Below are positions 24,737-34,055 of a DNA stretch of 39,825 bases, piece by piece (the stretch's first letter is position 1; every line of letters starts with the position of its first letter). The position numbers and the translations under genes were made by a program. Under the pieces are notes generated by a model. The model was not told where the DNA came from, ran no database searches, and saw only the letters and a list, made by a program, of their open reading frames with translations. The stretch covers positions 1 to 39,825 of the forward strand of contig NZ_QNRJ01000023.1 of assembly GCF_003315075.1 (NCBI RefSeq), in the 5' to 3' direction. The stretch is from Rossellomorea aquimaris. GTDB taxonomy: Bacteria; Bacillota; Bacilli; Bacillales; Bacillaceae_B.

Positions 24737-25567
24737 ATGAAAGCAAATACAATGAAACGAAAAACCGAAAAAACGCTGGTAGCCTTACTCATGATTCTCG
24801 GTGGAATCCTTGTTTCCATCCCTTTCATTTGGATGATTTCAAGCTCATTCAAACCTGAAAGTGAAGTACTGCAAATTCCACCTACCCTGTTTCCAGAGAA
24901 TCCTACATTGGAAAACTATCTTAACTTATTTGAAAGCATGAACTTTGGTGTGTATTTAAGAAATACCCTTGTCATCGTCTTATTTTCCTTTTTAGGATTA
25001 TTCTTTAATGCCATGGCTGGTTATGGATTTGCAAAGTTTCATTTTAAAGGGAAAGAAAAAATCTTTTATATAGTGCTGGCAACCATGATGATTCCTGCAC
25101 AAGTCACGATGATTCCCGTTTACCTAATTTTAAATGAGATGGGCTTGACCAATACGATGGCCGGGATCATCCTCCCTGGGCTTGCTGCAGCATTCAGTAT
25201 CTTCCTATTTAGACAGTTTATGACTACGATTCCAACTGACTTGCTTGAAGCAGCCCGCCTTGATGGGGCAGGAGAATTCTATATCTTCTTTAAATTAATC
25301 GTTCCCATTGCGAAGCCGATCTTTGCTGTACAGGGAATTCTGACGTTTATCGGAGCATGGAACAGCTTCCTATGGCCATTGATCATCGCCAATGATGAAA
25401 GCCTCTACACCCTTTCAGTAGGACTCTCCCTCCTTCAAGGGCAGTATGCGAATAACTTTGGTCTTCAAATGGCTGGAGCAGCATTCATGGTCGTACCGAT
25501 TATCATCATCTTCTCTTTCTTCCAGAAGTATATCGTCGAAGGATTCACGATGTCGGGGATTAAATAG
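24737..25567 (+). CDS. CUT1 ABC sugar permease, MalG/MsmG type
   Basis: A 276-aa permease with six helices and the EAA loop LLEAARLDGAGEFYIFFKLI, ending in the typical QKYIVEGFTMSGIK. It starts 33 bp after the MalF-type gene. The ATG at 24737 is used, with GGGGCTG upstream; ATG 24752 is possible. Partner of the preceding permease. Confidence 0.95.
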   Translation: MKANTMKRKTEKTLVALLMILGGILVSIPFIWMISSSFKPESEVLQIPPTLFPENPTLENYLNLFESMNFGVYLRNTLVIVLFSFLGLFFNAMAGYGFAKFHFKGKEKIFYIVLATMMIPAQVTMIPVYLILNEMGLTNTMAGIILPGLAAAFSIFLFRQFMTTIPTDLLEAARLDGAGEFYIFFKLIVPIAKPIFAVQGILTFIGAWNSFLWPLIIANDESLYTLSVGLSLLQGQYANNFGLQMAGAAFMVVPIIIIFSFFQKYIVEGFTMSGIK

Positions 25568-25691
25568 TGACAGGGAAAACACCACCCTCTACTAGCCGAA
25601 AGTGTGAATGACTATACTATAGATGTATAATGGATTTTGGATACAGAGTTGAACAACCGCTATTCATATAGCAATCATAGGATGTGAATAA

Positions 25692-26681
25692 ATGGCAACA
25701 ATCAAAGATGTAGCAAAGCTTTCAGGAGTAGCCGTTTCAACGGCCTCCTACGCTTTAAATAACAGCACCAAGGTAAGCGAAGAAACAAGGAAGAAAGTAT
25801 TGGATGCAGCAAAACAATTGAACTACCAAAAGAACGGACTCGCATCCGATTTAAAACGGACCAACACGAATACCATCGCCTTGATTCTAAGTGATTTATC
25901 AGGTCCGTATTATTCTGAATTAATTAAAGGCGTCCAGGATGTGACCTCTACGAACGGGTATGATCTCATAGCCTGCAGTTCAATTGGCGGTGCCCAATCT
26001 ACGGCCATTAAATTTTTGAAAGAAAAACGAGTCGACGGGGTCATCATCCTGGCCCATAACATCACGGACGAAACGATATTGGAATCCACTCGCGAAGGAT
26101 TCCCTATCGTCGTGCTGGACCGGGATATTAAACATGACTATGTTCTCCAGGTGGAAGTCGATAATGTCGAAGGTGGATTTCAGGCTACTGAGCATCTGAT
26201 TAAGAAAGGTCACCGGAATATTGCTTATATTAGCGGACCTTATAACTCCCATGACAATGAACTCCGCTTCCAGGGCTTTAAGCAAGCCTTGGAGAAACAT
26301 GATATTCCTTATCGCTCTAAATGGAAAACATCAGGCGGATTCACACGTGAAGGCGGATATAAAGCAACGAAAATGCTCATTGCCCAACAAGATATCCCCC
26401 AGGCAATTTTTTACGCCAACGATGAAATGGCCATTGGCGGATTACAAGCTCTATCCGAGAAAAATATCCGGGTGCCGGAAGATATCTCGATTATCGGATT
26501 CGATGATATTCAACTGGCAGAGTACGTATCTCCCCCATTGACGACGATGAGACAGCCAAAGTACGAAGCAGGCGCACTCGCTGTTCACCTTATCTTTCAG
26601 AAGCTTGCGAAAGAGGAAGTGGATCCTTATTATAAGTTGACGACTGAATTGGTGGAACGGAGATCGGTGAAGGACAATTAG
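25692..26681 (+). CDS. LacI-family repressor of the beta-glucan locus
   Basis: A 329-aa protein with an N-terminal LacI helix-turn-helix (TIKDVAKLSGVAVSTASYAL, hinge to about 60) and a periplasmic-binding-like effector domain (from about 62, IALILSDLSGPYYSELIKGV; later IFYANDEMAIGGLQAL and SIIGFDDIQLAEYVSPPLTT). ATG with AGGATGTG upstream. It ends the rightward operon, 124 bp after the second permease. The two mirrored GAAACGTTTC operators in the divergent promoter region are its likely targets; an oligosaccharide or its phosphorylated product would be the inducer (inference). Confidence 0.93.
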   Translation: MATIKDVAKLSGVAVSTASYALNNSTKVSEETRKKVLDAAKQLNYQKNGLASDLKRTNTNTIALILSDLSGPYYSELIKGVQDVTSTNGYDLIACSSIGGAQSTAIKFLKEKRVDGVIILAHNITDETILESTREGFPIVVLDRDIKHDYVLQVEVDNVEGGFQATEHLIKKGHRNIAYISGPYNSHDNELRFQGFKQALEKHDIPYRSKWKTSGGFTREGGYKATKMLIAQQDIPQAIFYANDEMAIGGLQALSEKNIRVPEDISIIGFDDIQLAEYVSPPLTTMRQPKYEAGALAVHLIFQKLAKEEVDPYYKLTTELVERRSVKDN

Positions 26682-26694
26682 TAGTCTTCTTAGC

Positions 26695-26727
26695 AGCAAA
26701 CCCGTGAAGATGGGTTTGCTTTTTTTT
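26695..26727 (+). terminator. Terminator of the importer-lacI operon
   Basis: AGCAAACCC/GGGTTTGCT stem with an eight-base loop and a run of eight T, 14 bp after the LacI stop. Confidence 0.9.
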
Positions 26728-26894
26728 GTCCCCTTCGTGAAACACCTCTAAAAGCTTACGTATCCTTTGCTGATAACATTTCTAATGTCACCTCTACAAA
26801 AACACATTCCAACTCCTCTCTTAAAGTGTCTCCTACTAGAACCTCCCCCACATCCGTTAACAAAACCTTCACAAATACTGGGTACATTGTGTGA

Positions 26895-26923
26895 TTGAGA
26901 TGGTATTTTACTGGGTATACAAT
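26895..26923 (+). promoter_or_regulatory. Promoter of the TetR gene
   Basis: TTGAGA, a 17-base spacer and TACAAT. The palindromic operator at 26929-26946 covers the expected start site, implying autorepression. Confidence 0.7.
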
Positions 26924-26928
26924 GGAGG

Positions 26929-26946
26929 GGAATGAATATTCATTCC
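26929..26946. promoter_or_regulatory. Perfect 18-bp palindromic TetR operator
   Basis: GGAATGAATATTCATTCC is fully self-complementary. The half-site GGAATGAA recurs in the palindrome before the P450 gene. Similar TGAATGA/TCATTCA sites are bound by FadR/BscR-type TetR repressors. Confidence 0.85.
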
Positions 26947-26974
26947 GTATTTAACCATGAAAGGCTGAATCCTT

Positions 26975-27550
26975 ATGGCAATTGCAGTAAATAAACGAGA
27001 CAGCATTATATCAAGCGCTTTGATTCTTTTTGCTGAGCGTGGATATGACGCAACTACGATTCCAATGATTGCGACATCGGCAGGAGTTGGAGCCGGTACC
27101 ATCTATCGTTACTTTGAAAATAAAGAAGTGCTTGGGAACAAACTTTTTCAAGAGTACGTAAGAATATTTACGGAAACCCTTGAAAATGAATTCCCTTATG
27201 ATGAAACCATTCGCGATCAATTTCATCATATATTTCAAGCCATGATTCTATTTACAACAAAGCAAAGCCAGGCACTTTATTTTATAAAAACGCATAGCAG
27301 TGCCCACTTTTTAGACAAAGCAAGTCAGAACAGCTTTCAAGGACTCCTGGATATCCTAAAAAATTTCTTTGATACTGGAAAAGAGAAAAAAGAAATTAAG
27401 GAGCTTCCATCCTCCGCTTTGATTGCCATCGTTTATGGAGCGTTTCTTGAGCTTCAACGATTGGTACGTATTGGGGAGCTGGAACCGGAAGCAAAACTAT
27501 TAAAAGATGTTGAAGAAAGTATGTGGGACGCTGTTCGCTTACATGAATGA
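26975..27550 (+). CDS. TetR-family repressor, BscR-like
   Basis: A 191-aa protein with a TetR helix-turn-helix at about residues 8-54 (IISSALILFAERGYDATTIP, AGVGAGTIYRYFENKE) and a helical ligand domain. Length and position directly before a CYP102 gene match B. subtilis BscR (YrhI), which represses the fatty-acid hydroxylase gene cypB and is released by fatty acids. The start ATG has AAAGG upstream. Perfect palindromes lie before this gene and before the P450 gene, so it should repress both. The assignment as the bscR orthologue rests on synteny and size. Confidence 0.9.
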   Translation: MAIAVNKRDSIISSALILFAERGYDATTIPMIATSAGVGAGTIYRYFENKEVLGNKLFQEYVRIFTETLENEFPYDETIRDQFHHIFQAMILFTTKQSQALYFIKTHSSAHFLDKASQNSFQGLLDILKNFFDTGKEKKEIKELPSSALIAIVYGAFLELQRLVRIGELEPEAKLLKDVEESMWDAVRLHE

Positions 27551-27576
27551 GAAATGATTTGTTTCTCATTATCCCA

Positions 27577-27600
27577 AACGGAATGAACGTTCATTCCGTT
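27577..27600. promoter_or_regulatory. Perfect 24-bp palindromic TetR operator before the P450 gene
   Basis: Two 12-base halves, AACGGAATGAAC and its complement, with no spacer. It shares the GGAATGAA half-site with the operator upstream of the TetR gene and lies 29 bp before the P450 start codon. Confidence 0.88.
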
Positions 27601-27628
27601 ATAAATCTTTAAAAAGAGGTGCTACTAA

Positions 27629-30600
27629 ATGACAAATTCAAACCAACTACCGCAGCCAAAGACGTATGGACCCCTTGGCAGTTTGCCGGTCATCGATAAA
27701 GACAAACCCCTTCAATCCTATATGAAGCTTGCAAGAGAGCTCGGCCCGATCTTTCAATTTCAATTTCCGGGACGTATCAGTACGTTTGTATCGAGTGCCT
27801 CCCTTGCTGAAGAAATTTGTGACGAAACACGATTTGATAAGAAAGTCGGTCCTGCCCTGCAAAAAGTAAGAGCATTTGGCGGCGACGGCCTTTTCACAAG
27901 CGAAACGAAGGAAGATAACTGGAAGAAGGCCCATAATATCCTGCTGCCAAGCTTCAGCCAGCAGGCAATGAAAGGCTATCACGCGAAAATGATCGATCTC
28001 GCCACCCAACTAATTCAGAAGTGGGCCCGCCTTAATCCGGCTGATGAAATCGATGTTCCTGAAGATATGACTCGCTTAACCTTGGATACGATCGGTATCT
28101 GCGGGTTTAATTACCGCTTTAACAGCTTTTACCGGGAAAACTCCCACCCATTTGTCGACAGTATGGTCCGGGCAATGGACGAAGCCATGAGCCAAACGCA
28201 GCGGCTTGGTGTTCAAGATAAATTGATGGTTAAATCTAGAAAACAATTCAAAGAGGACATTCAATACCTGTTCTCTGTCGTTGATGAATTGATTGCCGAA
28301 CGGAAACAAAATGGTGATCAGGGTGAGGATGACCTGCTCTCCCACATGTTAAAAGGAACCGATCCCGAAACGGGTGAAGCGTTGGATGATGAAAACATCC
28401 GTTTTCAAATTATTACGTTCTTAATTGCAGGACACGAAACAACGAGTGGTCTATTATCATTTGCCATTTACTATCTCATGAATAATCCGGATAAATTGAA
28501 GAAAGCACAGCAAGAAGTCGATGAAGTGCTCGGTGACGACGTTCCTGATTATAAACAAGTAAAGAAATTGAAATATGTTCGCATGGTGCTTAATGAAGCT
28601 CTTCGTCTATGGCCGACCGCACCGGCCTTTTCCGTTTATGCAAAGGACGACACGACGCTAAACGGTAAATACAAAGTTAAGAAAGATGATGTATTCACCC
28701 TTATTATTCCAGAGCTTCACCGTGATCCATCCGTTTGGGGAGAAGACGCAGAATCGTTTAGACCAGAGCGCTTTGAGGACACGTCTTCGATTCCATATCA
28801 CGCGTATAAACCTTTCGGAAACGGGCAGCGTGCCTGCATTGGACAGCAGTTTGCCCTGCACGAAGCGACTCTTGTTCTTGGTATGGTTTTGCAGCACTTT
28901 GACCTGATTGATCATAAAGATTACCAATTGGAAGTCAAAGAAACCTTGACCCTCAAGCCAGATGGTTTGACGATGCGCGTTTCACCACGGAAACCGGTCA
29001 TGTCCTTTACCTCTGCTTCTTCTGAAGAAGTGAAATCTGAGAATAAAGCAACACCAGCTTCAATAGAGTCGTCTCATGGTACACCACTCTATATTCTGTT
29101 TGGTTCAAACATGGGAACAGCTGAAGGAATCGCCCGCGATCTTGCTGAAACGGGGCGTCAACAAGGTTTCATAACCGAGGTTGCCCCTTTAAATGATTAT
29201 ACGGGTGGACTCCCTACAGAGGGGGCTATTCTCATTGTCTCTGCTTCCTATAACGGAAATCCGCCGGACAATGCGGACGAATTCGTCACTTGGCTAAAAG
29301 AAACCGGGGAAGGTACACTGAACGATGTTCGCTATGCGGTATTCGGATGTGGCGATCACAACTGGGCGACTACGTACCAACGCATTCCTACCTTCATTGA
29401 TGAGCAGCTTGAACAAAAAGGGGCTCAGCGACTGTCGAACATCGGGCATGGAGATGCAAGCGACGATTTTGAAGGAGATTACGAGAAATGGTCGGAAGCA
29501 CTTTGGCCAAACCTGGCGAAAGAATTGAACATTGAACTTCATCAAAACGGAGAAGAAAGCAGCTCGATGACGATGAAGTTTGTCAGTGATGTCAGTGACA
29601 CACCACTTGCTCGCACCCACCACGCCTTTACATCGGTGGTAAGTAGAAATATTGAATTGCAGCACGAGGAAAGCGGAAGGAATACAAGACATATTGAGTT
29701 GACTCTTCCAGAAGGTGTTGATTATCAGGAAGGAGACCATCTCGGGGTGCTTCCACGGAATCCGAGCGCTCTTGTTGAGCGAGTGCTCAGTCGATTCAAC
29801 CTGAATGGTGAGGACTATGTACAACTTTCTGGAGATACTGGAAAAGCAGTCCACCTTCCAACAGACAAGCCAGTGAATCTTAAGGAATTACTCTCTAATT
29901 ATGTGGAATTCCAAGAACCCGCCACCCGTTCGCAAATCCGGGCACTTGCGGCTCACACGGTATGCCCTCCCCATGTAATAGAGCTTGAAGAACTATTGGA
30001 GGATGAAACGTATAAGAGGGAAATTCTCGGTAAACGGATCACCATGCTGGACTTGGTCGAAAAGTACCTTGCCTGTGAAATTCCGTTTGAAGGGTTCCTG
30101 CTTTTACTCCCGGCACTAAAAGCAAGATACTATTCTATTTCAAGCTCACCTCTTTACAAAGAAGGAGAAGCGAGCATCACGGTCAGCGTCGTTCGTGGAG
30201 CTGCATGGAGCGGAAATGGTGAATACAAAGGCATTGCATCCAACTATTTGGCAGAACGTTCCGAAGGCGATAAGGTAGCGTGCTTCATTTCTACACCTCA
30301 ATCGAACTTCCAGCTTCCTGAGGAAACCGAAACACCCATCGTCATGATCGGACCTGGAACAGGAATTGCACCATTTAGAGGATTTATCCAGGCGCGCCGC
30401 ATCCTTAAAGAAAAAGGAGAAACCCTTGGTGCAGCCCATCTTTACTTCGGATGTCGCAATCCTCAACATGATTTCTTATATCAAGAGGAACTGGAGAAGG
30501 CCGAACAAGATGGAATCGTCACTCTTCACACGGCTTTCTCAAGATGCCCTGGTCAAGAAAAGACGTACGTCCAACACCGATTGGCGGAAAATGCTGAAGA

Positions 30601-30796
30601 CATCCTTCCCTTACTGAAAGATGGCGGCCGCTTATACATCTGTGGAGACGGTGGTAAAATGGCACCCGATGTGGAGAACACATTAGTGGAAAGCTATATG
30701 CATTTCTATCAAACAACGAAAGAAGAAGCTGCCGCTTGGCTGGGATCTCTTGAAGAAGAGGGTCGATATGCCAAGGATGTTTGGGCAGGAGCGTAA
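27629..30796 (+). CDS. CYP102A-type self-sufficient cytochrome P450/NADPH reductase fusion
   Basis: A 1055-aa protein, close to the 1049 aa of P450 BM3. The heme domain (about 1-460) has the I-helix [13 protein letters not shown], the ExxR motif in NEALRLW and the heme-binding loop [13 protein letters not shown] with the cysteine ligand. The substrate-channel Phe (BM3 Phe87) is kept in GLFTS. An FMN/flavodoxin domain ([20 protein letters not shown], about 487-630) and a FAD/NADPH reductase domain ([24 protein letters not shown], terminal DVWAGA) follow. Such enzymes hydroxylate medium- and long-chain fatty acids at subterminal positions with NADPH and O2. The start has AAAGAGG upstream. It follows a BscR-like repressor and a palindromic operator, as for B. 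subtilis cypB. Confidence 0.96.
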   Translation: MTNSNQLPQPKTYGPLGSLPVIDKDKPLQSYMKLARELGPIFQFQFPGRISTFVSSASLAEEICDETRFDKKVGPALQKVRAFGGDGLFTSETKEDNWKKAHNILLPSFSQQAMKGYHAKMIDLATQLIQKWARLNPADEIDVPEDMTRLTLDTIGICGFNYRFNSFYRENSHPFVDSMVRAMDEAMSQTQRLGVQDKLMVKSRKQFKEDIQYLFSVVDELIAERKQNGDQGEDDLLSHMLKGTDPETGEALDDENIRFQIITFLIAGHETTSGLLSFAIYYLMNNPDKLKKAQQEVDEVLGDDVPDYKQVKKLKYVRMVLNEALRLWPTAPAFSVYAKDDTTLNGKYKVKKDDVFTLIIPELHRDPSVWGEDAESFRPERFEDTSSIPYHAYKPFGNGQRACIGQQFALHEATLVLGMVLQHFDLIDHKDYQLEVKETLTLKPDGLTMRVSPRKPVMSFTSASSEEVKSENKATPASIESSHGTPLYILFGSNMGTAEGIARDLAETGRQQGFITEVAPLNDYTGGLPTEGAILIVSASYNGNPPDNADEFVTWLKETGEGTLNDVRYAVFGCGDHNWATTYQRIPTFIDEQLEQKGAQRLSNIGHGDASDDFEGDYEKWSEALWPNLAKELNIELHQNGEESSSMTMKFVSDVSDTPLARTHHAFTSVVSRNIELQHEESGRNTRHIELTLPEGVDYQEGDHLGVLPRNPSALVERVLSRFNLNGEDYVQLSGDTGKAVHLPTDKPVNLKELLSNYVEFQEPATRSQIRALAAHTVCPPHVIELEELLEDETYKREILGKRITMLDLVEKYLACEIPFEGFLLLLPALKARYYSISSSPLYKEGEASITVSVVRGAAWSGNGEYKGIASNYLAERSEGDKVACFISTPQSNFQLPEETETPIVMIGPGTGIAPFRGFIQARRILKEKGETLGAAHLYFGCRNPQHDFLYQEELEKAEQDGIVTLHTAFSRCPGQEKTYVQHRLAENAEDILPLLKDGGRLYICGDGGKMAPDVENTLVESYMHFYQTTKEEAAAWLGSLEEEGRYAKDVWAGA

Positions 30797-30806
30797 TGAA
30801 AAGGAA

Positions 30807-30840
30807 AGCAGCGAGCCTATGTTCGGTTCGCTGCTTTTTT
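30807..30840. terminator. Bidirectional terminator between P450 and permease genes
   Basis: AGCAGCGAGCC pairs with GGTTCGCTGCT (one G-T pair) and is followed by a T run; the opposite strand ends in TTTCCTTTT. Convergent genes end on both sides. Confidence 0.85.
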
Positions 30841-30856
30841 TGGGGACGGCCTTTCA

Positions 30857-31687
30857 CTATTTCCCTCCTGTAAACGATATTCCTTTAATAAAGTAGCGAT
30901 TAAAGAATGCGTACAGAAGGAGTACCGGCAAAGTAAAGACCATGGATGCCGCCATGATGTAGTTCCAGTAGCTGACGTATTGGCCTTTAAAGGTGTTTAA
31001 ACCTAATGGCAGTGTATACATTTCTGTATCGGTCATGACAATCAATGGGGTCATGAAGTTGTTCCAGAATCCCATGAAGACAAAGATTGCTTGTGCGGCC
31101 AAGGCTGGTTTTGCTAACGGTAAAACCACTTTGAAAAAGATTCCGAACCGGCTTAGACCATCGATTTGAGCAGCCTCTTCCAGTTCCTTCGGGAAATTGA
31201 TGAAGAACTGTCTCATCATGAAGATGAAGGTTGCATTGATCATGGCCGGTACGATCATCCCTTGATACGAGTTAAGCCAGCCGATTTCTTTTAAAATTAA
31301 ATAGTTCGGGATCATCGTGACTTGCGCCGGAATCATAAGGACAGCCAGGATCATGATGAATAATGCCTTTTTCCCTGGAAAGCTTAAGCGCGCCAAGGCG
31401 TATCCAGACATGGAGTTAAAGATGATATTCAATGCTGTCCCGATTATTGCGATGAATAAACTATTGAATAACCATCTCGGAAATAGCTCCTGCTCAATGA
31501 AAATCTGTTTATAATTATCCAATGTGAAATTCTTCGGTATGAAATTCATCGTTCCACTAATGATTTCTTCTAATGTTTTAAAAGAAGAGGAGAGTGCCCA
31601 TAAGAATGGAATCAGCGTTGTGATCGCATAGCCTATCAGGACAATGTATAGAAGACGCTTACTGAACGTCTTTTTCTTCGAATTCAT
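30857..31687 (-). CDS. CUT1 ABC sugar permease, MalG type (second sugar locus)
   Basis: A 276-aa, six-helix permease with the EAA loop LEEAAQIDGLSRFGIFFKVV and the C-terminal NRYFIKGISFTGGK typical of MalG-like subunits. It follows the MalF-type gene by 13 bp and ends the minus-strand operon; the ATG has AGGAGG upstream. The ATPase is absent from the locus. Confidence 0.95.
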   Translation of the reverse strand: MNSKKKTFSKRLLYIVLIGYAITTLIPFLWALSSSFKTLEEIISGTMNFIPKNFTLDNYKQIFIEQELFPRWLFNSLFIAIIGTALNIIFNSMSGYALARLSFPGKKALFIMILAVLMIPAQVTMIPNYLILKEIGWLNSYQGMIVPAMINATFIFMMRQFFINFPKELEEAAQIDGLSRFGIFFKVVLPLAKPALAAQAIFVFMGFWNNFMTPLIVMTDTEMYTLPLGLNTFKGQYVSYWNYIMAASMVFTLPVLLLYAFFNRYFIKGISFTGGK

Positions 31688-31700
31688 GCTTCCATCCTCC

Positions 31701-32600
31701 TTAATAGAGTGATTCTTCTTTAGAGAATTTACGTTGAATCAGTGTCGCCACCAGGATGATCAGAGCAAGCGCGAAGGCAAGTGCGGCTGCATATCCCATG
31801 GTGCCCAATGATTTAAAGGCATATTGATAGATTAGGAGGACAACTGTTAACGTCGAGTTATTCGGTCCACCGGATCCACCTGAGAAAATATACGATTGAT
31901 CAAACAGCTGGAACGTTCCGATGACCCCCATGATCACCACGAAAGATGTAACCGGTCGCAAAAACGGTACGGTCACATAGAAGAACTTCTGGATTGCGTT
32001 CGCTCCGTCCAGTTCAGCCGCTTCATATAAGGAGTCCGGAATATCCTGAAGGGCTGCAAGATAGATGACCATGAAAAACGGTGCCGTCGCCCAGATGTTC
32101 ATCAACATAATCGCATTCAGGGCAATGTCAGGATCACCTAAGAAATTATACGTCGGCAAACCCACTTTTCCCAAAAGGTTGTTGATCAGCCCTTCTTTGT
32201 TATACATCCACATAAAGATCAGCGTTAATACGGCTGAAGACGTTAAGGTCGGTAAGAAATAGACAATCCTGAAAAGCTTCTCACCCTTTAATCCTGCGTT
32301 TAACGTTGCAGCCAGGACCAATGCCAGAAAGGTTTGCGTCGGTACCACAATCAGTACGTACTTTGCCGTGTTTTTCAATGCGATGATGGCCCGGTTGTCT
32401 TCCATGATCCTCGCAAAGTTTTCAAACGCAACGAATTCAAAACTCATATCCCCCAACAGTTGAACCTTATGAAAGGATAAAAAGATGGCATAAAGAATCG
32501 GTCCAATAATAAACACCGCTAATACAAATAGCGTGGGAGACATAAATAAGTATCCTTGTCCTGCATCCTGTAATCTCTTCTTAGAAGATTGTTTGTTCAT
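31701..32600 (-). CDS. CUT1 ABC sugar permease, MalF type (second sugar locus)
   Basis: A 299-aa permease with six hydrophobic helices (first at about 17-40, LFVLAVFIIGPILYAIFLSF) and the EAA loop LYEAAELDGANAIQKFFYVT. It forms the channel with the downstream MalG-type subunit. A 153-bp gap holding a hairpin separates it from the upstream binding-protein gene. Confidence 0.95.
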   Translation of the reverse strand: MNKQSSKKRLQDAGQGYLFMSPTLFVLAVFIIGPILYAIFLSFHKVQLLGDMSFEFVAFENFARIMEDNRAIIALKNTAKYVLIVVPTQTFLALVLAATLNAGLKGEKLFRIVYFLPTLTSSAVLTLIFMWMYNKEGLINNLLGKVGLPTYNFLGDPDIALNAIMLMNIWATAPFFMVIYLAALQDIPDSLYEAAELDGANAIQKFFYVTVPFLRPVTSFVVIMGVIGTFQLFDQSYIFSGGSGGPNNSTLTVVLLIYQYAFKSLGTMGYAAALAFALALIILVATLIQRKFSKEESLY

Positions 32601-32712
32601 TCTTATCCCTACCTTCTATCTGTCTCTAAAATCTTCAGCAATTACCTGTATTCTTTCCGCCCAGGTCCGCGTCCAAGACCTCAAAAGAAAGAATACAGTC
32701 AATGGTAAAGCC

Positions 32713-32742
32713 GTACCTGACACCATCATCAGTGCCAGGTAC
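32713..32742. repeat. GGTACCTGGCAC-type hairpin in the operon gap
   Basis: GTACCTGACAC and GTGCCAGGTAC pair with one mismatch around an eight-base loop. The word also occurs as a single arm at 15747. It lies 12 bp after the binding-protein stop, inside the operon, with AAAAAG on the plus strand beyond it. It may stabilise the upstream message or reduce transcription of the permease genes. Confidence 0.65.
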
Positions 32743-32753
32743 CTTTAAAAAGA

Positions 32754-34001
32754 TTATTGAATTTCGCTATTCGCTTGTTCTTCTGCTTCTTTCAGTGCTT
32801 CATCCAGAGGTCTGTCTCCCAGGAAGGCAGCGATAAATTGATTGTTGAAGTTATTCATGATGATCGGCAGGTTCTTTCCTTCTGCCCAAACCGTTGCATA
32901 TGGTGCTCCGGCTACCAGTGCTCCGCGTAATTCATCCTTGTCATACCCTAGTTTTTCCGCTACTGACTTACGAGTCGGAAGGGCAAATCCTTTGGACGTC
33001 CATGTTTCCATTCCTTCTTTACCAGTCAGATACGAAATCAGCTTCCATGAAGCTTCCTTCTTTTCCGATGCCGCATTCATCACATATCCAACCGTGTAGG
33101 CCATTGTTGCTTTTTCACCATTGATGGTCGGTAATTCAGCTGTTCCGTATTCTACATCAGGGAACGTATCCGCTAAGAATGGGATTGCCCAGTTCCCTTC
33201 GATGACCATGGCAGCTTTTCCTTGACCGAACATTTCTCCTCCCCAGTTCGCTCCCACTTCCGATGCCTGTGCAGAGGTTTTGTCTTCGTTATGCTGGTCG
33301 ATGATTGGCTGAAGGGCATCGACCACTTTGTCTGAAGCAAAGTTCGCCTGATCATCCTTCACGACTTCCCCGCCGGTTGACTGAGCAATGTGATAAAGAC
33401 GGGCAAGTTCTGGCGCCACGCCAAATCCATAAACACCGTCTTTCGTCAGCGCTTTTGATACTTCACGGAGTTCATCCCATGTTTTCGGAACTTCCACTCC
33501 TGCTTCTTCAAACATCTTTTTATTGTAGAATAAGGCTAGAGTCGAATAGTCTTTCGGAAAACCATATGTCTTTCCATCAACCTGGAACGCTTCAAGCATC
33601 GGTTTCTCGAAATCCTTCACATCGAAATCTTCGGTTACGTAATCATCCAGCGGCTCCACAACCCCTGTTTCAATCAGGGCAGGTGCTTCGAGTGCATCCA
33701 AATAGAAAACGTCAGGACCTTCCCCACCAATCAAACGTGTTTTCAATACGTCCATATACTGCTCAGAAATGACTTCGTGCTTTACGTCAATATTCGGATG
33801 CTTTTCTTCAAAGTCAGCGATCGTTTGGGTCAAAAGCTTTTGTTCAGAAGGATTTCCTCCCCAGCCGGCTAAAGTGATTTCGACCTTCTCGCCTGCTCCA
33901 TTTGAACTCGTCTTCTCATCTGATCCACTGCATCCTGCCAAAACCGTTCCAACCAACATCGTCGTAATACCTAGACTCGCGATCCATTTCTTCTTCGCCA
34001 T
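32754..34001 (-). CDS. Sugar-binding lipoprotein of the second CUT1 importer
   Basis: A 415-aa family-1 solute-binding protein (417 aa from ATG 34007). The signal has KKK, a hydrophobic core and lipobox LAGC. The body has VEITLAGWGGNPSEQ, GPDVFYLDALEAPALIETGV and YGFPKDYSTLALFYNKKMF. I prefer ATG 34001 because the GGGG ribosome site is eight bases from it but only two from ATG 34007. The gene follows the debranching-type enzyme in the same operon. The ligand is unknown; an alpha-linked oligosaccharide is suggested by that enzyme. Confidence 0.92.
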   Translation of the reverse strand: MAKKKWIASLGITTMLVGTVLAGCSGSDEKTSSNGAGEKVEITLAGWGGNPSEQKLLTQTIADFEEKHPNIDVKHEVISEQYMDVLKTRLIGGEGPDVFYLDALEAPALIETGVVEPLDDYVTEDFDVKDFEKPMLEAFQVDGKTYGFPKDYSTLALFYNKKMFEEAGVEVPKTWDELREVSKALTKDGVYGFGVAPELARLYHIAQSTGGEVVKDDQANFASDKVVDALQPIIDQHNEDKTSAQASEVGANWGGEMFGQGKAAMVIEGNWAIPFLADTFPDVEYGTAELPTINGEKATMAYTVGYVMNAASEKKEASWKLISYLTGKEGMETWTSKGFALPTRKSVAEKLGYDKDELRGALVAGAPYATVWAEGKNLPIIMNNFNNQFIAAFLGDRPLDEALKEAEEQANSEIQ

Positions 34002-34055
34002 TTTCATAACCCCTTTTTGATTTATTTAAAATAGGATTGTTATTCCTGGATGTGA

